Below, in pieces: positions 1 through 8,685 of a DNA stretch of 64,000 bases (the first letter of the stretch is position 1; each line of letters begins with the position of its first letter). The notes beneath the pieces are model-generated. The model was not told the DNA's origin and did no database searches. It saw only the letters and a program-made list of their open reading frames with translations. Position numbers and translations under genes: made by a program. Where the stretch lies: assembly GCF_002116905.1 (NCBI RefSeq), contig NZ_CP015118.1:2666001-2730000 (forward strand). The letters are read 5' to 3'. This stretch comes from Piscinibacter gummiphilus. GTDB lineage: Bacteria; Pseudomonadota; Gammaproteobacteria; Burkholderiales; Burkholderiaceae_C.

Positions 1-1128
1 TTGCCCGAGTCGCGGCGCGGGCCCCGTGTTGGCGAACGCACGGCCGCCGATCTGCACCGGCGAACCCAGGCCGCGCGTGTGGCCGCCCTTCGGGTGCGCC
101 ACGTCGATCACCATGCCCGCCGCGCGCGACTGCGGGTGTTCCATCGCCTGGGCCACGTCGTGCACCGGGCCGGCCGGCACGCCGGCCTCGTCGAACTTCG
201 CGAGCCAGTGCGCGGTGGTGTGGCGGCGCAGCTCGGCCGTCATCACCTCGGCGAGCGCCGCGCGGTTCGCGAGCCGTGCGGGGGACGTGGCGAAGCGCGG
301 GTCGGCGATCCATTCGGGGTGGCCGAGGAGCTGGGCGATGCGCTCCCAGTTCGCCGGGTTGGCGCCGCCGATGGCCAGCGCCCCGTCCGCGCAGTCGAAA
401 GTTTCGTACGGGGCCGTGAGCGGGTGGGCGGTGCCGGCGGGTTTGGCGATGGTGCCCTGCGAGAAGTACGCGGCGGCGAACCAGTACATCTGCTGCATCG
501 ACGCGTGCAGCAGCGAGGTGTCCACGCGTGTGCCGCGGCCGGTCTTCAGGCGCTGCACGTAGCCCGCGAGCACGCCGAACGCGGCGAGCAGGCCGGCGTT
601 GATGTCGGCCACCGAGTTGCCGGGCTTGACCGGCCGCCCGCCCGGTTCGCCGGTGACGCTGAGCAGCCCCGAGAACGCCTGCAGGATCAGGTCGAAGCCG
701 CCCTGGTGCGCGAGCGGGCCGGTGCGGCCGTAGCCGGTGATGCTGCAGTAGACCAGCGCGGGGTTCTCGGCGGCGAGCTGCTCGTAGCCGAGCCCGAGCC
801 GCTCGAGCGTGCCGAGGCGGAAGTTTTCGGTGACCACGTCGGCGCCGCGCACGAGGCGTCGCACGAGCGCGTTGCCGCGCGGCGTGCGGATGTCGAGCGC
901 GAGGGACCGCTTGCCGCGGTTGACCATCAGGAACGACGGCGCGAGGCCCGAGTCGCCGTCGCGGCGGTAGCCCCGGGCGTCGTCGCCGGCCGGGAACTTC
1001 TCGATCTTGATGACGTCGGCACCGAGGTCGCCGAGCATCTGGCCGCACGTGGGGCCGGCGAGGATCTGCGACAGCTCGAGCACCTTCACGCTGGTGAGCG
1101 GCAGCACGGGGGTGTTCACGTCGTCCAT
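1..1128 (-). CDS. CaiB/BaiF family CoA-transferase (3' end cut by window edge)
   Basis: Class III acyl-CoA transferase, which moves CoA between carboxylic acids in the cytoplasm. The minus-strand frame from ATG at 1128 stays open for 376 codons to base 1, so the C-terminus lies outside. Visible family features are the N-terminal VLELSQILAGPTCGQMLGDL with GADVIKIEK, the NRGKRSLALD block, and FRLGTLERLGLGYE followed by SITGYGRTGP and GFDLILQAFSGL. The expected catalytic Asp region DTSLLHASMQQMYW is present. It starts one base after the stop of the crotonase gene, so the two are co-transcribed and probably serve the same acyl-CoA pathway. Which acid is activated cannot be read from the sequence; formyl-, succinyl- or carnitine-type specificities are all possible. 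Confidence 0.9.
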   Translation of the reverse strand, partial: MDDVNTPVLPLTSVKVLELSQILAGPTCGQMLGDLGADVIKIEKFPAGDDARGYRRDGDSGLAPSFLMVNRGKRSLALDIRTPRGNALVRRLVRGADVVTENFRLGTLERLGLGYEQLAAENPALVYCSITGYGRTGPLAHQGGFDLILQAFSGLLSVTGEPGGRPVKPGNSVADINAGLLAAFGVLAGYVQRLKTGRGTRVDTSLLHASMQQMYWFAAAYFSQGTIAKPAGTAHPLTAPYETFDCADGALAIGGANPANWERIAQLLGHPEWIADPRFATSPARLANRAALAEVMTAELRRHTTAHWLAKFDEAGVPAGPVHDVAQAMEHPQSRAAGMVIDVAHPKGGHTRGLGSPVQIGGRAFANTGPAPRLGQ

Positions 1129-1129
1129 G

Positions 1130-1900
1130 TCACTCCCCGGTGAAGACGGGCGCGCGGCCTTCGGCACGCGCGGCCAGCGCTTCGCGCATGTCGCGCGAGG
1201 CGAGGCTCTGCTTGTGCAACGTGCGGGCGACGGCGTCGTCGAACTGCTGCCGGGCCACGTCGTTGAGCACCCGTTTCGTGCCCTCGAGCACCTTCGGCGC
1301 CATCGCGCCGAGCTGGCCCACGAGGTGCGCCACGGCACCGTCGAGCCCGGCGGCGGGCACCACCTCGTCGAGGAAACCGATGCGCAACATCTCGACGGCC
1401 TCGATGGTGCGGCCCGTGAGGAACAGCGACTTCGACGCGGCGAGGCCGAGGCGCGTGACCCAGCGCCGCAGCCCGTGCGGGTAGTACTGCAGGCCGAACT
1501 TCGCGGCGGGCATGAACATGCGCGCGGTGTCGACGCCGATGCGGAAGTCGCAGGCCAGCGCCAGGTCGGTGGCGCCGCCGTACACCGGGCCGTTCAGCCG
1601 GGCGATGGTGACGGGGCGGGCGGTCTCGACCTCGTCGGCGAGCGCCTGGAAGTCGACGAGCGGGTCGCGTGTGCCGCCGCCGAGGGCGTTGAGGTCGAAG
1701 CCCGAGCAGAAGCTCTTGCCCGTGCCGGTCAGCACGAGCACGCGCACGGCCGCGTTGTCGTTCAGTTCGGCGAGGGTGCGCCGCAGGAACACCACGTCGG
1801 CGGGTTCGAGGCGGTTGTGCACGGCGGGGCGGTTCAGGCGCACGGTGGCCACGGGGCCATCGATGGTGACGAGGGGGGCGGTGGCGTCCGGGGCGGTCAT
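1130..1900 (-). CDS. Enoyl-CoA hydratase/isomerase (crotonase) family protein, atypical active site
   Basis: About 256 residues, the normal crotonase length, beginning at ATG 1900 (MTAPDATAPLVTIDG). Upstream in-frame ATGs would add a tail encoded by the AT-rich intergenic region and are less likely. The CoA/oxyanion loop LNGPVYGGATDLALACDFRI and the upstream SFCSGFDLNALGGG are clear. The two glutamates that act in true enoyl-CoA hydratases are not where expected: the usual PE..LG..P..G..RL segment reads PAAKFGLQYYPHGLRRW. The reaction may therefore be isomerisation, hydrolysis, decarboxylation or something else in the superfamily rather than hydration (inference). It is followed immediately by the CaiB gene and is divergent from the carboxylesterase at 2005. 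Confidence 0.85.
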   Translation of the reverse strand: MTAPDATAPLVTIDGPVATVRLNRPAVHNRLEPADVVFLRRTLAELNDNAAVRVLVLTGTGKSFCSGFDLNALGGGTRDPLVDFQALADEVETARPVTIARLNGPVYGGATDLALACDFRIGVDTARMFMPAAKFGLQYYPHGLRRWVTRLGLAASKSLFLTGRTIEAVEMLRIGFLDEVVPAAGLDGAVAHLVGQLGAMAPKVLEGTKRVLNDVARQQFDDAVARTLHKQSLASRDMREALAARAEGRAPVFTGE

Positions 1901-1931
1901 GAGGGGATCCAGGTTGGATGCGGAGTATCCA

Positions 1932-1947
1932 TCAATGAATACATTGA
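1932..1947. promoter_or_regulatory. Inverted repeat in divergent promoter region (candidate operator)
   Basis: TCAATG-aata-CATTGA is a perfect 6-bp-arm palindrome with a 4-bp centre. It sits in the only AT-rich stretch between the crotonase start (1900, minus) and the carboxylesterase start (2005, plus). Position and symmetry suggest a dimeric repressor site shared by both units. No regulator gene lies in the window next to it, so the binding protein is unknown. Confidence 0.4.
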
Positions 1948-2004
1948 GTGTCATATCGTATTCCATGAGGCCTCGCCACGCACTTCCTCGCCACAATCGA
2001 CCGC

Positions 2005-3543
2005 ATGACCGAAGCCGAACTCTTCACGGTGGTGGAGACCACCCAGGGCCGCGTGCGCGGGTTGCGCACGAGCGGCATCCATGCGTTCAAGGGCCTGCGC
2101 TACGGCGCCGACACGTCGGGCCGCAACCGCTTCATGCCGCCGCACCCGGTGCTGCCGTGGGCGGGCGTGCGCGACGCCACGGGTTACGGCCCGTACGCCC
2201 CGCAGATGCCCAGCAGCCGGCTGCACGCGTATGCCGACCTGATCCTCTACGACCAGCAGCCGGGCGGCATGGGCGAGGACTGCCTCGCCCTCAACGTGTG
2301 GACCCCGAGCGTCTCGGACCTCGCGCGCAAGCCCGTGCTCGTGCACCTGCACGGCGGGGGCTTCTATGCCGGCTCGGGCAACTCGCCGCAGTTCGACGGG
2401 GAGATGCTGGCCCGCTTCGGCGACGCGGTGGTGGTCACGGTGAATCACCGCCTCGGCGCCTTCGGTTTCCTGAACCTCGCCGAGCTGGGCGGGGAACGGT
2501 ACGCGTCGTCGGGGGCCGTGGGCATGCTCGACATCGTCGCGGCGCTGCGCTGGGTGCGCGAGAACATCGCGTCCTTCGGCGGCGACCCGCGCCGCGTGCT
2601 GGTGTTCGGCCAGTCGGGCGGTGGCGCGAAGACCAGCGTGCTGATGGCGATGCCGTCGGCACGCGGGCTGTTCCACCGCGCCGGCGTGATGAGCGGCTCC
2701 ACGCTGCGCGTGATGCCGGAGGCCGCGGCGGCCCGCACGGCCGAGGCCTTCCTCGACCACCTGGGCGTCGAGCGCGGCGCGCTGCAGCGCCTGCACGAAC
2801 TGCCGTTCCAACAGCTGCTGGCCGCACAGGTGGCGCTCGAGATGTCCGACCGCCGGCTCGGCGAAGCCCCGCGCGTGTTCGCGCCGGTGGTCGACGGGGC
2901 GGCGATCCCGCGGCATCCGTTCGACCCCGGCGCCCCCGCCGAGTCGGCCGACGTGCCGCTGCTCGTGGGCACCACGCTCGACGAACGTGCCTACCGCATG
3001 ACCGACTTCGACGTCGACGAGACGGGCCTGCTCGCCTGGGCCGCGAAACGCATCGGCCCCGACGCGGCCGACGTGGTGGCGATGTACCGCGACGAGGACC
3101 CGAAGGCCACGCCGTTCCTGCTGAAGGCCCGCATCGACACCGACATGACCTTCCGCCGCGCGGCCCATGTGCAGACGGACCGCAAGGCGGCGGCCGGGCA
3201 GGCCTCGGTGTTCTCGTACCTCTGGTCCATCCCGAGCCCCGCGTGGGGCGGACGGTACGGCGCGTGTCACGGGGTCGACATCGGTCCGAGCCTGCACGAC
3301 ATCCGGCACGGGCTCAACGGTCCGGCGGCCGAGCAGGTGCGCCTCGCCGACCAGCTGGCCGCGGCGTGGGTGGCGTTCGCCGCCACGGGCGATCCGTCGA
3401 ACCCGCACCTGCCGGCATGGGCGCCGTACACGGCCGCCTCGCGGACCACGATGGTGTTCGAGCGCGGCAGCGCGTGCACCGCCCTGCACGACGACCCGCG
3501 GGGCCGTTTCAGGACGTTCTGGGCGGGGCGGCCGGTGGCCTGA
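2005..3543 (+). CDS. Carboxylesterase type B (para-nitrobenzyl-esterase-like)
   Basis: 512-residue alpha/beta hydrolase of the carboxylesterase/acetylcholinesterase family, hydrolysing carboxylic esters. The oxyanion-hole segment is LVHLHGGGFYAGS. The nucleophile elbow is FGQSGGGAKT with Ser at about residue 204. The acid residue probably lies in TTLDERAYRM and the histidine in the ACHGVDIG segment near residue 420, in the usual order Ser-acid-His. There is no signal peptide, so the protein should be cytoplasmic. It is divergent from the crotonase/CoA-transferase pair across about 100 bp holding a palindrome, and may deliver an acid that those enzymes use (inference). Length and motif spacing are standard. 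Confidence 0.93.
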   Translation: MTEAELFTVVETTQGRVRGLRTSGIHAFKGLRYGADTSGRNRFMPPHPVLPWAGVRDATGYGPYAPQMPSSRLHAYADLILYDQQPGGMGEDCLALNVWTPSVSDLARKPVLVHLHGGGFYAGSGNSPQFDGEMLARFGDAVVVTVNHRLGAFGFLNLAELGGERYASSGAVGMLDIVAALRWVRENIASFGGDPRRVLVFGQSGGGAKTSVLMAMPSARGLFHRAGVMSGSTLRVMPEAAAARTAEAFLDHLGVERGALQRLHELPFQQLLAAQVALEMSDRRLGEAPRVFAPVVDGAAIPRHPFDPGAPAESADVPLLVGTTLDERAYRMTDFDVDETGLLAWAAKRIGPDAADVVAMYRDEDPKATPFLLKARIDTDMTFRRAAHVQTDRKAAAGQASVFSYLWSIPSPAWGGRYGACHGVDIGPSLHDIRHGLNGPAAEQVRLADQLAAAWVAFAATGDPSNPHLPAWAPYTAASRTTMVFERGSACTALHDDPRGRFRTFWAGRPVA

Positions 3544-3546
3544 GGG

Positions 3547-3849
3547 TCAGGCGGCGATGTCCAGCAGCGACCCCATCATGCGGTCGCTGGTGCGGAACAC
3601 CGACAGGTTCGCGAGGAACGCGTTTTTCGATTGCAGCAGGCCGACCATGTCGGTCTCGAGCGCGGCGCCCGGATCCTCGGCGCGGGTGACCGTGGTGGTC
3701 ACGCCGCCGTTCGCGCCCTCGGTGGCCACCACCTGCTGGCGGCGGAAACCTTCGGTGCCGAGGTTGGCGATGTTGTGCGCGCTCGTGCGCAAGCCAGCCT
3801 GGGCGGCGTTCATGCCGGAGACGGCGGTGGCGGAGGGCAGGGCGAGCAT
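3547..3849 (-). CDS. Small orphan flagellar basal-body rod-like protein
   Basis: 100 residues that join the two conserved ends of flagellar rod/hook proteins with almost nothing between. The N-terminal block SGMNAAQAGLRTSAHNIANL with GTEGFRRQQV is the FlgB/FlgC/FlgG signature. The C-terminal half ETDMVGLLQSKNAFLANLSV resembles the C-terminal helix of FlgC/FlgE-type proteins. It is shorter than any known rod component (FlgB and FlgC are about 135 residues). No other flagellar gene is near: it sits alone, tail-to-tail with the carboxylesterase (3 bp gap). It could be an accessory rod protein or a reduced relic; the frame is intact. Confidence 0.75.
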   Translation of the reverse strand: MLALPSATAVSGMNAAQAGLRTSAHNIANLGTEGFRRQQVVATEGANGGVTTTVTRAEDPGAALETDMVGLLQSKNAFLANLSVFRTSDRMMGSLLDIAA

Positions 3850-3938
3850 GGCGCCAGTGTAGGGCGGGGCGGCCCCGGGCGGTTGCGCAGGAACTCACGG
3901 TGCGGCAGGCTGTGACCCTCGATTCAAGGACTTCCGCC

Positions 3939-4700
3939 ATGGCCACCTGGGACCACGCCCAATACCTCAAGTTCGCCGACGAACGCACCCGTCCCGCCCG
4001 GGACCTTCTCGCCCGCGTGCCGCTCGACACCGCCACCGACGTGGTCGACCTCGGCTGCGGCCCCGGCAACAGCACCGCGCTGCTCGCCGAGCGCTGGCCC
4101 GCGGCGCGCGTGACCGGGGTCGACAGCTCGCCCGAGATGCTGTCGCGCGCCCGTGCCGACCTGCCCGCCGTCGACTGGGTCGAGGCCGACATCGGCACCT
4201 GGCGGCCCGCCGCCCCGGTCGATCTGCTCTACGGCAACGCCGTGGCGCAGTGGCTGCCCGACCACGGCGCGCTGCTGCCGTCCCTGCTGTCGCACCTGCG
4301 CCCGGGCGGTGTGCTCGCCATCCAGATGCCCCACAACCACCACGAGCCCAGCCACCGGCTGATGCGCGAGACGCCGGGGCCGTGGGCCGAGCGGCTGCGT
4401 GCCGTGCGGGCCACGCCGCGCGTGTCCCCGGTGGCGCAGTACCACGACTGGCTGGCCCCCGTCGCGAGCCGGGTCGACCTCTGGGAGACGACGTACCAGC
4501 ACGTGATGCCCGACGCCGATGCCATCGTCGAATGGGTCAAGGGCACGGGGCTGCGCCCGTACCTCGACGCACTTGACGCGTCCGAGCGTCCGGCCTTCCT
4601 CGAGGCGTACCGACGGGGCGTCGACGAGGCCTACCCGCCACGGGCCGATGGCCGGCGTCTCTTTGCGTTCCCGCGCCTTTTCCTCGTCGCCGTGCGCTGA
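3939..4700 (+). CDS. tam: Trans-aconitate 2-methyltransferase
   Basis: 253-residue SAM-dependent methyltransferase. Motif I is VVDLGCGPGNSTALLAERWP, followed by the acidic GVDSSPEML that binds the SAM ribose, and NAVAQWLPDH. The Tam-specific WDHAQYLKFADERTRPARDL at the N-terminus and YHDWLAPVASRVDLWETTY in the C-terminal half match the family that methylates trans-aconitate formed spontaneously from cis-aconitate. The start at 3939 (ATGGCCACCTGG) is chosen because the frame upstream encodes no conserved residues. It is a free-standing gene between the rod-like protein (divergent) and the ABC transporter. Confidence 0.92.
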   Translation: MATWDHAQYLKFADERTRPARDLLARVPLDTATDVVDLGCGPGNSTALLAERWPAARVTGVDSSPEMLSRARADLPAVDWVEADIGTWRPAAPVDLLYGNAVAQWLPDHGALLPSLLSHLRPGGVLAIQMPHNHHEPSHRLMRETPGPWAERLRAVRATPRVSPVAQYHDWLAPVASRVDLWETTYQHVMPDADAIVEWVKGTGLRPYLDALDASERPAFLEAYRRGVDEAYPPRADGRRLFAFPRLFLVAVR

Positions 4701-4861
4701 ACCGTGCCGAAATCGGAGACAATCCCGCCCCTCGGGGAAACCATGAGTGCTTGGGTGAAGGGCTGGTCCATGCTGTCGGGCGGTCTCTTCGCCTTCTCGG
4801 GCATACAAACTGCTATCCCCGCCCCGGGCCCGACGGGCCCGTTGTCTTCACCGAGGAACAC

Positions 4862-5743
4862 ATGACCCAACTCAGCACCCGACGATTCCTCCAGACCTCC
4901 GGTCTGGTCCTGGCCGGCTTCATCCTGGCCGCCTGCGGCAAGAAGGCCGACGCGCCCGCGCCCGCCGCCGAACCGGCGTCCGCCGCCGCATCGGTCGCCG
5001 CCGCACCGCCGCCGCCGCCCGCCAAGGTCTACGTCGTGGGCACCGATGCCGCCTATGCCCCGTTCGAATCGCAGAACGACAAGGGCGAGATCGTCGGCTT
5101 CGACATCGACGTTGTCTCGGCCATCGCGCAGAAGGGCGGCTTCGAGGTCAAGTTCATCAACACGCCGTGGGAAGGCATCTTCAACACGCTGACCCAGGGC
5201 GACCGCGACCTGGTGGTGTCCGCCGTGACCATCACCGAAGAGCGCAAGCAGACGATGGACTTCAGCACGCCGTACTTCGATGCGTACCAGCTGATCGCCG
5301 TGAAGACGAACTCGAAGGTCACGAAGTTCTCCGACCTGAAGAAGCTCAAGGTGGGCGTGCAGAACGGCACCACGGGCGACGAGGTCGTGACGAAGCTGCA
5401 GGGCAAGTCGAGCGCGAACATCAAGCGCTTCGAGTCGACCCCGCTCGCACTGAAGGAACTGGAAGCCGGCGGCGTGGACGCCGTGGTGGCCGACAACGGC
5501 GTGATCGTCAACTACGTCGCCAACAACTCGAACAACCAGTTCAAGACGGTGACGGACAAGGAGTTCGCGCCCGAGCAGTACGGCATCGCCTTCAAGAAGG
5601 GCAACACCGAGCTCGTCGAGAAGTTCAGCAAGGGCCTGGCCGACATCAAGGCCGACGGCACGTACGACTCGATCTACAAGAAGTACTTCGGCGAAGCGCC
5701 GGCCGCCGCCGCGGCCGCCCCGGCCTCGGCCGCGTCGAACTGA
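4862..5743 (+). CDS. Polar amino-acid ABC transporter substrate-binding lipoprotein
   Basis: 293 residues, SBP_bac_3 family. The N-terminus MTQLSTRRFLQTSGLVLAGF combines a twin-arginine-like RRFLQ with the lipobox LAAC, so it is probably exported and lipid-anchored. A low-complexity Ala/Pro linker (about residues 27-55) precedes the folded domain starting KVYVVGTDAAYAPFESQND. Family blocks IVGFDIDVVSAIAQKGG, NTLTQGDRDLVVSAVTITEE and GVQNGTTGDEV are intact. The Ala-rich tail after the terminal KKYFGEAP is unusual but harmless-looking. The cognate permease follows 20 bp downstream. No ATPase gene is adjacent, so the pair must use an ATPase encoded elsewhere (inference). Substrate is probably a basic or polar amino acid. 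Confidence 0.9.
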   Translation: MTQLSTRRFLQTSGLVLAGFILAACGKKADAPAPAAEPASAAASVAAAPPPPPAKVYVVGTDAAYAPFESQNDKGEIVGFDIDVVSAIAQKGGFEVKFINTPWEGIFNTLTQGDRDLVVSAVTITEERKQTMDFSTPYFDAYQLIAVKTNSKVTKFSDLKKLKVGVQNGTTGDEVVTKLQGKSSANIKRFESTPLALKELEAGGVDAVVADNGVIVNYVANNSNNQFKTVTDKEFAPEQYGIAFKKGNTELVEKFSKGLADIKADGTYDSIYKKYFGEAPAAAAAAPASAASN

Positions 5744-5763
5744 GCACAGGCACCGCCCGCTGA

Positions 5764-6516
5764 ATGGACTTGCGCTGGGAGATTCTGGCCGGCTACGGAC
5801 CCCTGTTCGTGGCCGGCCTGTGGATGACGGTCAAGCTGACCTTCGTGTCGATCACCTGCGGCATGGTGCTCGGCGTGCTGCTCGGGCTCGTGAGCAGTTC
5901 GCGCGACGCCCCGCCGCCGCGGTCGGTGCCGCTCGGATGGGCCCTGAAGGCCCTGCGCGCGGTCACCACCGCGTACGTGACCTTCTTCCGCGGCACGCCG
6001 CTGTTCGTGCAGATCCTGCTCGTGCACTTCGCGCTGATGCCCACGCTGATCCATGCGGACCACGGGCTGCTCTACTCGGGTGAGGGCGCGCGCGAGTTCC
6101 GCCAGAACTACGGCGCGTTCTTCTCGGGCGCCCTGGCGCTCACGCTGAACGCCGGGGCCTACATCTCCGAGATCTTCCGCGCCGGCATCCAGAGCATCCA
6201 CACCGGCCAGACCCAGGCCGGCTACAGCCTCGGCTTCACGCATGGGCAGACCATGCGCTACATCGTGCTGCCACAGGCGTTCCGGCGCATGCTGCCCGCG
6301 CTCGTGAACGAGGGCGTGACGCTCATCAAGGACTCGTCCCTCGTTTCGGCCATCGGCCTCGCCGAACTGGCCCTCGCCGCGAGAACCGTGGCGGGTGCGT
6401 ATTCCCGCTACTGGGAGCCGTACCTGTTGATTTCGGTGATGTACCTGGTGCTCACGATGCTGCTGAGCCTGCTCGCCAAACGCCTCGAGGCTCCCGCGCA
6501 CCGGCGCGGCAAGTGA
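5764..6516 (+). CDS. Amino-acid ABC transporter permease (His/Glu/Gln/Arg type)
   Basis: 250-residue inner-membrane permease. The N-terminal helix GPLFVAGLWMTVKLTFVSI and following TVYVTFFRGTPLFVQ-like block (here AYVTFFRGTPLFVQ) are the hallmark of the HEQRO family. The cytoplasmic EAA loop AGIQSIHTGQTQAGYSLGFT, which docks on the ATPase, is complete. It lies 20 bp after the binding-protein gene and is clearly in its operon. A hydrophilic insert of about 20 residues (SGEGAREFRQNYGAFFSG region) separates two central helices. Only one permease is present, so it may act as a homodimer or with a partner from another locus. Confidence 0.92.
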   Translation: MDLRWEILAGYGPLFVAGLWMTVKLTFVSITCGMVLGVLLGLVSSSRDAPPPRSVPLGWALKALRAVTTAYVTFFRGTPLFVQILLVHFALMPTLIHADHGLLYSGEGAREFRQNYGAFFSGALALTLNAGAYISEIFRAGIQSIHTGQTQAGYSLGFTHGQTMRYIVLPQAFRRMLPALVNEGVTLIKDSSLVSAIGLAELALAARTVAGAYSRYWEPYLLISVMYLVLTMLLSLLAKRLEAPAHRRGK

Positions 6517-6776
6517 CGCGCTTCGGCGCTGGCGGTGCGTGAGGGTTGCCTCCACGCAACGTCAGCGTCGTGTTGGCCCCGACAAAGCGCACGTTTGCAC
6601 CGTTCTGGCGTTAACCTTTCCCCGCTCTGCCCCGATTGTGAAACTGCGATGACCTTCCGGAAGGAAGGCTGGATCTCTTTCGTCCAACCGTCGACTGGAA
6701 CACGATTTCAGCATCGGCACACACCTTGCAGTAGGCCCCCCGCGTTGCAACTTTCGACCCAACAAGGACAACCCAC

Positions 6777-7733
6777 ATGAAGCGCACCCTTCTCATTGCA
6801 TCCCTCTCGCTCGCCACCGCCGGCACCGCGTTCGCTCAAAGCAGCGTCACCGTCTGGGGCCGCCTGAACGTCTCCGCCGAACGCCAGAAGGTCGCGGGCG
6901 GCGACAGCCGCTCCGAACTCGTGAACAACGCATCCCGTCTCGGCTTCCGCGGCGTGGAAGACCTCGGCGGCGGCCTGAAGGCCGGCTTCGCGATCGAACA
7001 CGGTTTCGACCCGACGACGGGCACGGCCAACAACACGCTGCCCAACGGGCAAGCCGCGTTCTGGGGTCGTGGCAGCGAGGTCTACCTGGCCAGCAACTTC
7101 GGCACGATCCGCCTCGGCAACTACACCAGCGAGGCGTACTACGCCACGGCCGACTGGGTCAGCATGCACAACCACGACACGGGTACGTCGGCCGACGCGC
7201 TGTACGCGTACCTGAACAACGACACCAACAAGGTGTCGTACCGCACGCCGGAGTTCGCGGGCCTGTGGGGTGAAGTGGCTGTCAGCGAAGCGCAGTACGG
7301 CGCCGACGACAAGGGCTACGACGTGGCCGTCAACTACGCGCTGGGTGGCCTGGCTGCCGGCCTCGGCTACCAGAAGGTCGGCGACCGCAACCAGTTCGCC
7401 CTGCGTGGTGCCTACACCTTCGGTGGCTTCACCGTCGGCGGCTACTACCAGCGCGACGAGGACGGCATCATCGTCGGCGGCGGCAAGCGCGACAACTTCC
7501 GCCTGTCGGGCATGTACGCCTTCGGTGCCAACGAGCTGCACCTGAACTACGGCTGGGCCGACGACTACTCGAAGATCAACGACAGCGGCGCGACGCAATG
7601 GACCGTGGCCTACGGCTACAACCTGAGCAAGCGCACCCGCCTCTATGCCTTCTACACGAAGCTGGACGGCGACGCCAACAGCTACGCGACCGACTTCGAA
7701 TCGTTCGCCCTGGGCATCCGCCACAACTTCTGA
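6777..7733 (+). CDS. Outer-membrane porin, Gram-negative general porin family
   Basis: 318-residue trimeric beta-barrel porin of the burkholderial OmpC-like (Porin_4) group. The signal peptide MKRTLLIASLSLATAGTAFA is followed by QSSVTVWGRLNVS. Strands carry the usual alternating pattern and the C-terminal strand ends ...FALGIRHNF with terminal Phe, required for BAM insertion. The constriction-loop region is around SEVYLASNFGTIRLGNYTSE. The 260-bp upstream leader (6517-6776) has no gene. It contains a perfect 12-bp palindrome CCTTCCGGAAGG at 6653-6664 that might be a regulator site. Transcription ends at the hairpin at 7775. Confidence 0.93.
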   Translation: MKRTLLIASLSLATAGTAFAQSSVTVWGRLNVSAERQKVAGGDSRSELVNNASRLGFRGVEDLGGGLKAGFAIEHGFDPTTGTANNTLPNGQAAFWGRGSEVYLASNFGTIRLGNYTSEAYYATADWVSMHNHDTGTSADALYAYLNNDTNKVSYRTPEFAGLWGEVAVSEAQYGADDKGYDVAVNYALGGLAAGLGYQKVGDRNQFALRGAYTFGGFTVGGYYQRDEDGIIVGGGKRDNFRLSGMYAFGANELHLNYGWADDYSKINDSGATQWTVAYGYNLSKRTRLYAFYTKLDGDANSYATDFESFALGIRHNF

Positions 7734-7770
7734 TGGCGAACCGAGCGAACGGGAAACCGTTCGTTCGTGC

Positions 7771-8685
7771 TCAGCGGCCGGTCGGAAGACCGGCCGTTTT
7801 TCTTTGTGGCCACCGCAGCACGCCCGTGGTCAGTGCGGTGCCCAACAGGATCGTGGCGCAGCCGAGCACCATGTCGGCACTCACGTGTTCGCCGAGGAAC
7901 AGGAAGCCCCACAGCGCGGCGAACAGCGGGATCAGGAACGTGACCGAGATGGCGCGCGCCGGGCCGATGGTGGCGATGAGCCGGAAGAACATCACGTAGG
8001 CGATGCCGGTGCACACGATGGCCAGCAGCAGCGCGGCGCCCCAGGCCCGGGTCGACGGGGTCGTGGCGGGCCAGGTGAAGAAGGCCGGCGCGGCAAGGCA
8101 CAGCGTGGCGGCGATCTGGCTGCCGGCGGCCGAGGCCACCGGCGGCACGCCCGTCAGGAACCGTTTCGTGAAGCTCGCCGAGAAGCCGTAGCCGAGCGTG
8201 GCGCCCACGCACGCGAGCAGCGGCGCCGCGGCGTTCAGGTCCATGCCGGCCGCGAGCGCCGCACCCGAGCGGCTCCACACGAGCCACACGACCCCGCCGA
8301 AGCCCACCGCCAGCCCGACCGCGCGGGGCGGGGTCATCTGGTCTTTCAGCCACAGCCAGGCGATGAGCGCCCCCATCAGCGGGGTCGCGGCGTTGAAGAT
8401 CGACAGCACCGCGGCCGGGATCGACAGCGCCGCGAAGCTGAAGCACAGGAACGGGATGGCCGAGTTGGTGAGGCCGACCACGAACAGCGGACGCCAGTGG
8501 CGCAGCGCGGCGCGGGCCTCGCCACGCCACAGCATCAGCGGCACGAGGAACACGAGGGCACCGCTCACGCGCACGAAGGCGAGGGCGATGGGGCCGAACT
8601 CGCTGGCCCCGGCCCGCATGAAGAGGAACGAGGCGCCCCAGATGGCGGCGAGGCCGAGCAGCTCGGCGAAGTGCAGGGTGTTCAG
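7771..8685 (-). CDS. EamA/DMT family transporter with CTG start codon
   Basis: Inner-membrane drug/metabolite exporter of about 304 residues with ten predicted helices in two EamA repeats, the first from LNTLHFAELLGLAAIWGASF, the second from about LLACVGATLGYGF. No ATG, GTG or TTG lies in frame near the natural N-terminus; the next Met would remove half of helix 1. A CTG at 8685 aligns with the family start. It has AGGAG 8 nt upstream (8694-8698) and overlaps the Ogt stop as CTGA, so CTG initiation by translational coupling is the best reading. It is the third gene of the alkylation-repair operon. Substrate is unknown. Confidence 0.85.
   Translation of the reverse strand: MNTLHFAELLGLAAIWGASFLFMRAGASEFGPIALAFVRVSGALVFLVPLMLWRGEARAALRHWRPLFVVGLTNSAIPFLCFSFAALSIPAAVLSIFNAATPLMGALIAWLWLKDQMTPPRAVGLAVGFGGVVWLVWSRSGAALAAGMDLNAAAPLLACVGATLGYGFSASFTKRFLTGVPPVASAAGSQIAATLCLAAPAFFTWPATTPSTRAWGAALLLAIVCTGIAYVMFFRLIATIGPARAISVTFLIPLFAALWGFLFLGEHVSADMVLGCATILLGTALTTGVLRWPQRKTAGLPTGR
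7775..7802 (+). terminator. Rho-independent terminator of the porin gene
   Basis: A perfect 9-bp stem CGGCCGGTC / GACCGGCCG (7775-7783, 7788-7796) with a GGAA loop is followed by TTTTTCTTT. A second stem-loop, CGAACGG-gaaa-CCGTTCG at 7746-7763, lies just before it without a T tract. The main stem overlaps the last codons of the convergent EamA gene (stop at 7771), so coding and terminator functions share the same bases. Confidence 0.88.

Noticed and set aside
1951..3489. A 512-codon minus-strand frame opposite the carboxylesterase
   Set aside because: Antisense of a GC-rich gene with no recognisable motif.
4743..4862. A 39-codon ORF (MSAWVKGWSMLSGG...) just before the ABC binding protein
   Set aside because: No ribosome site or homology visible, and its end overlaps the real start; most likely leader sequence.
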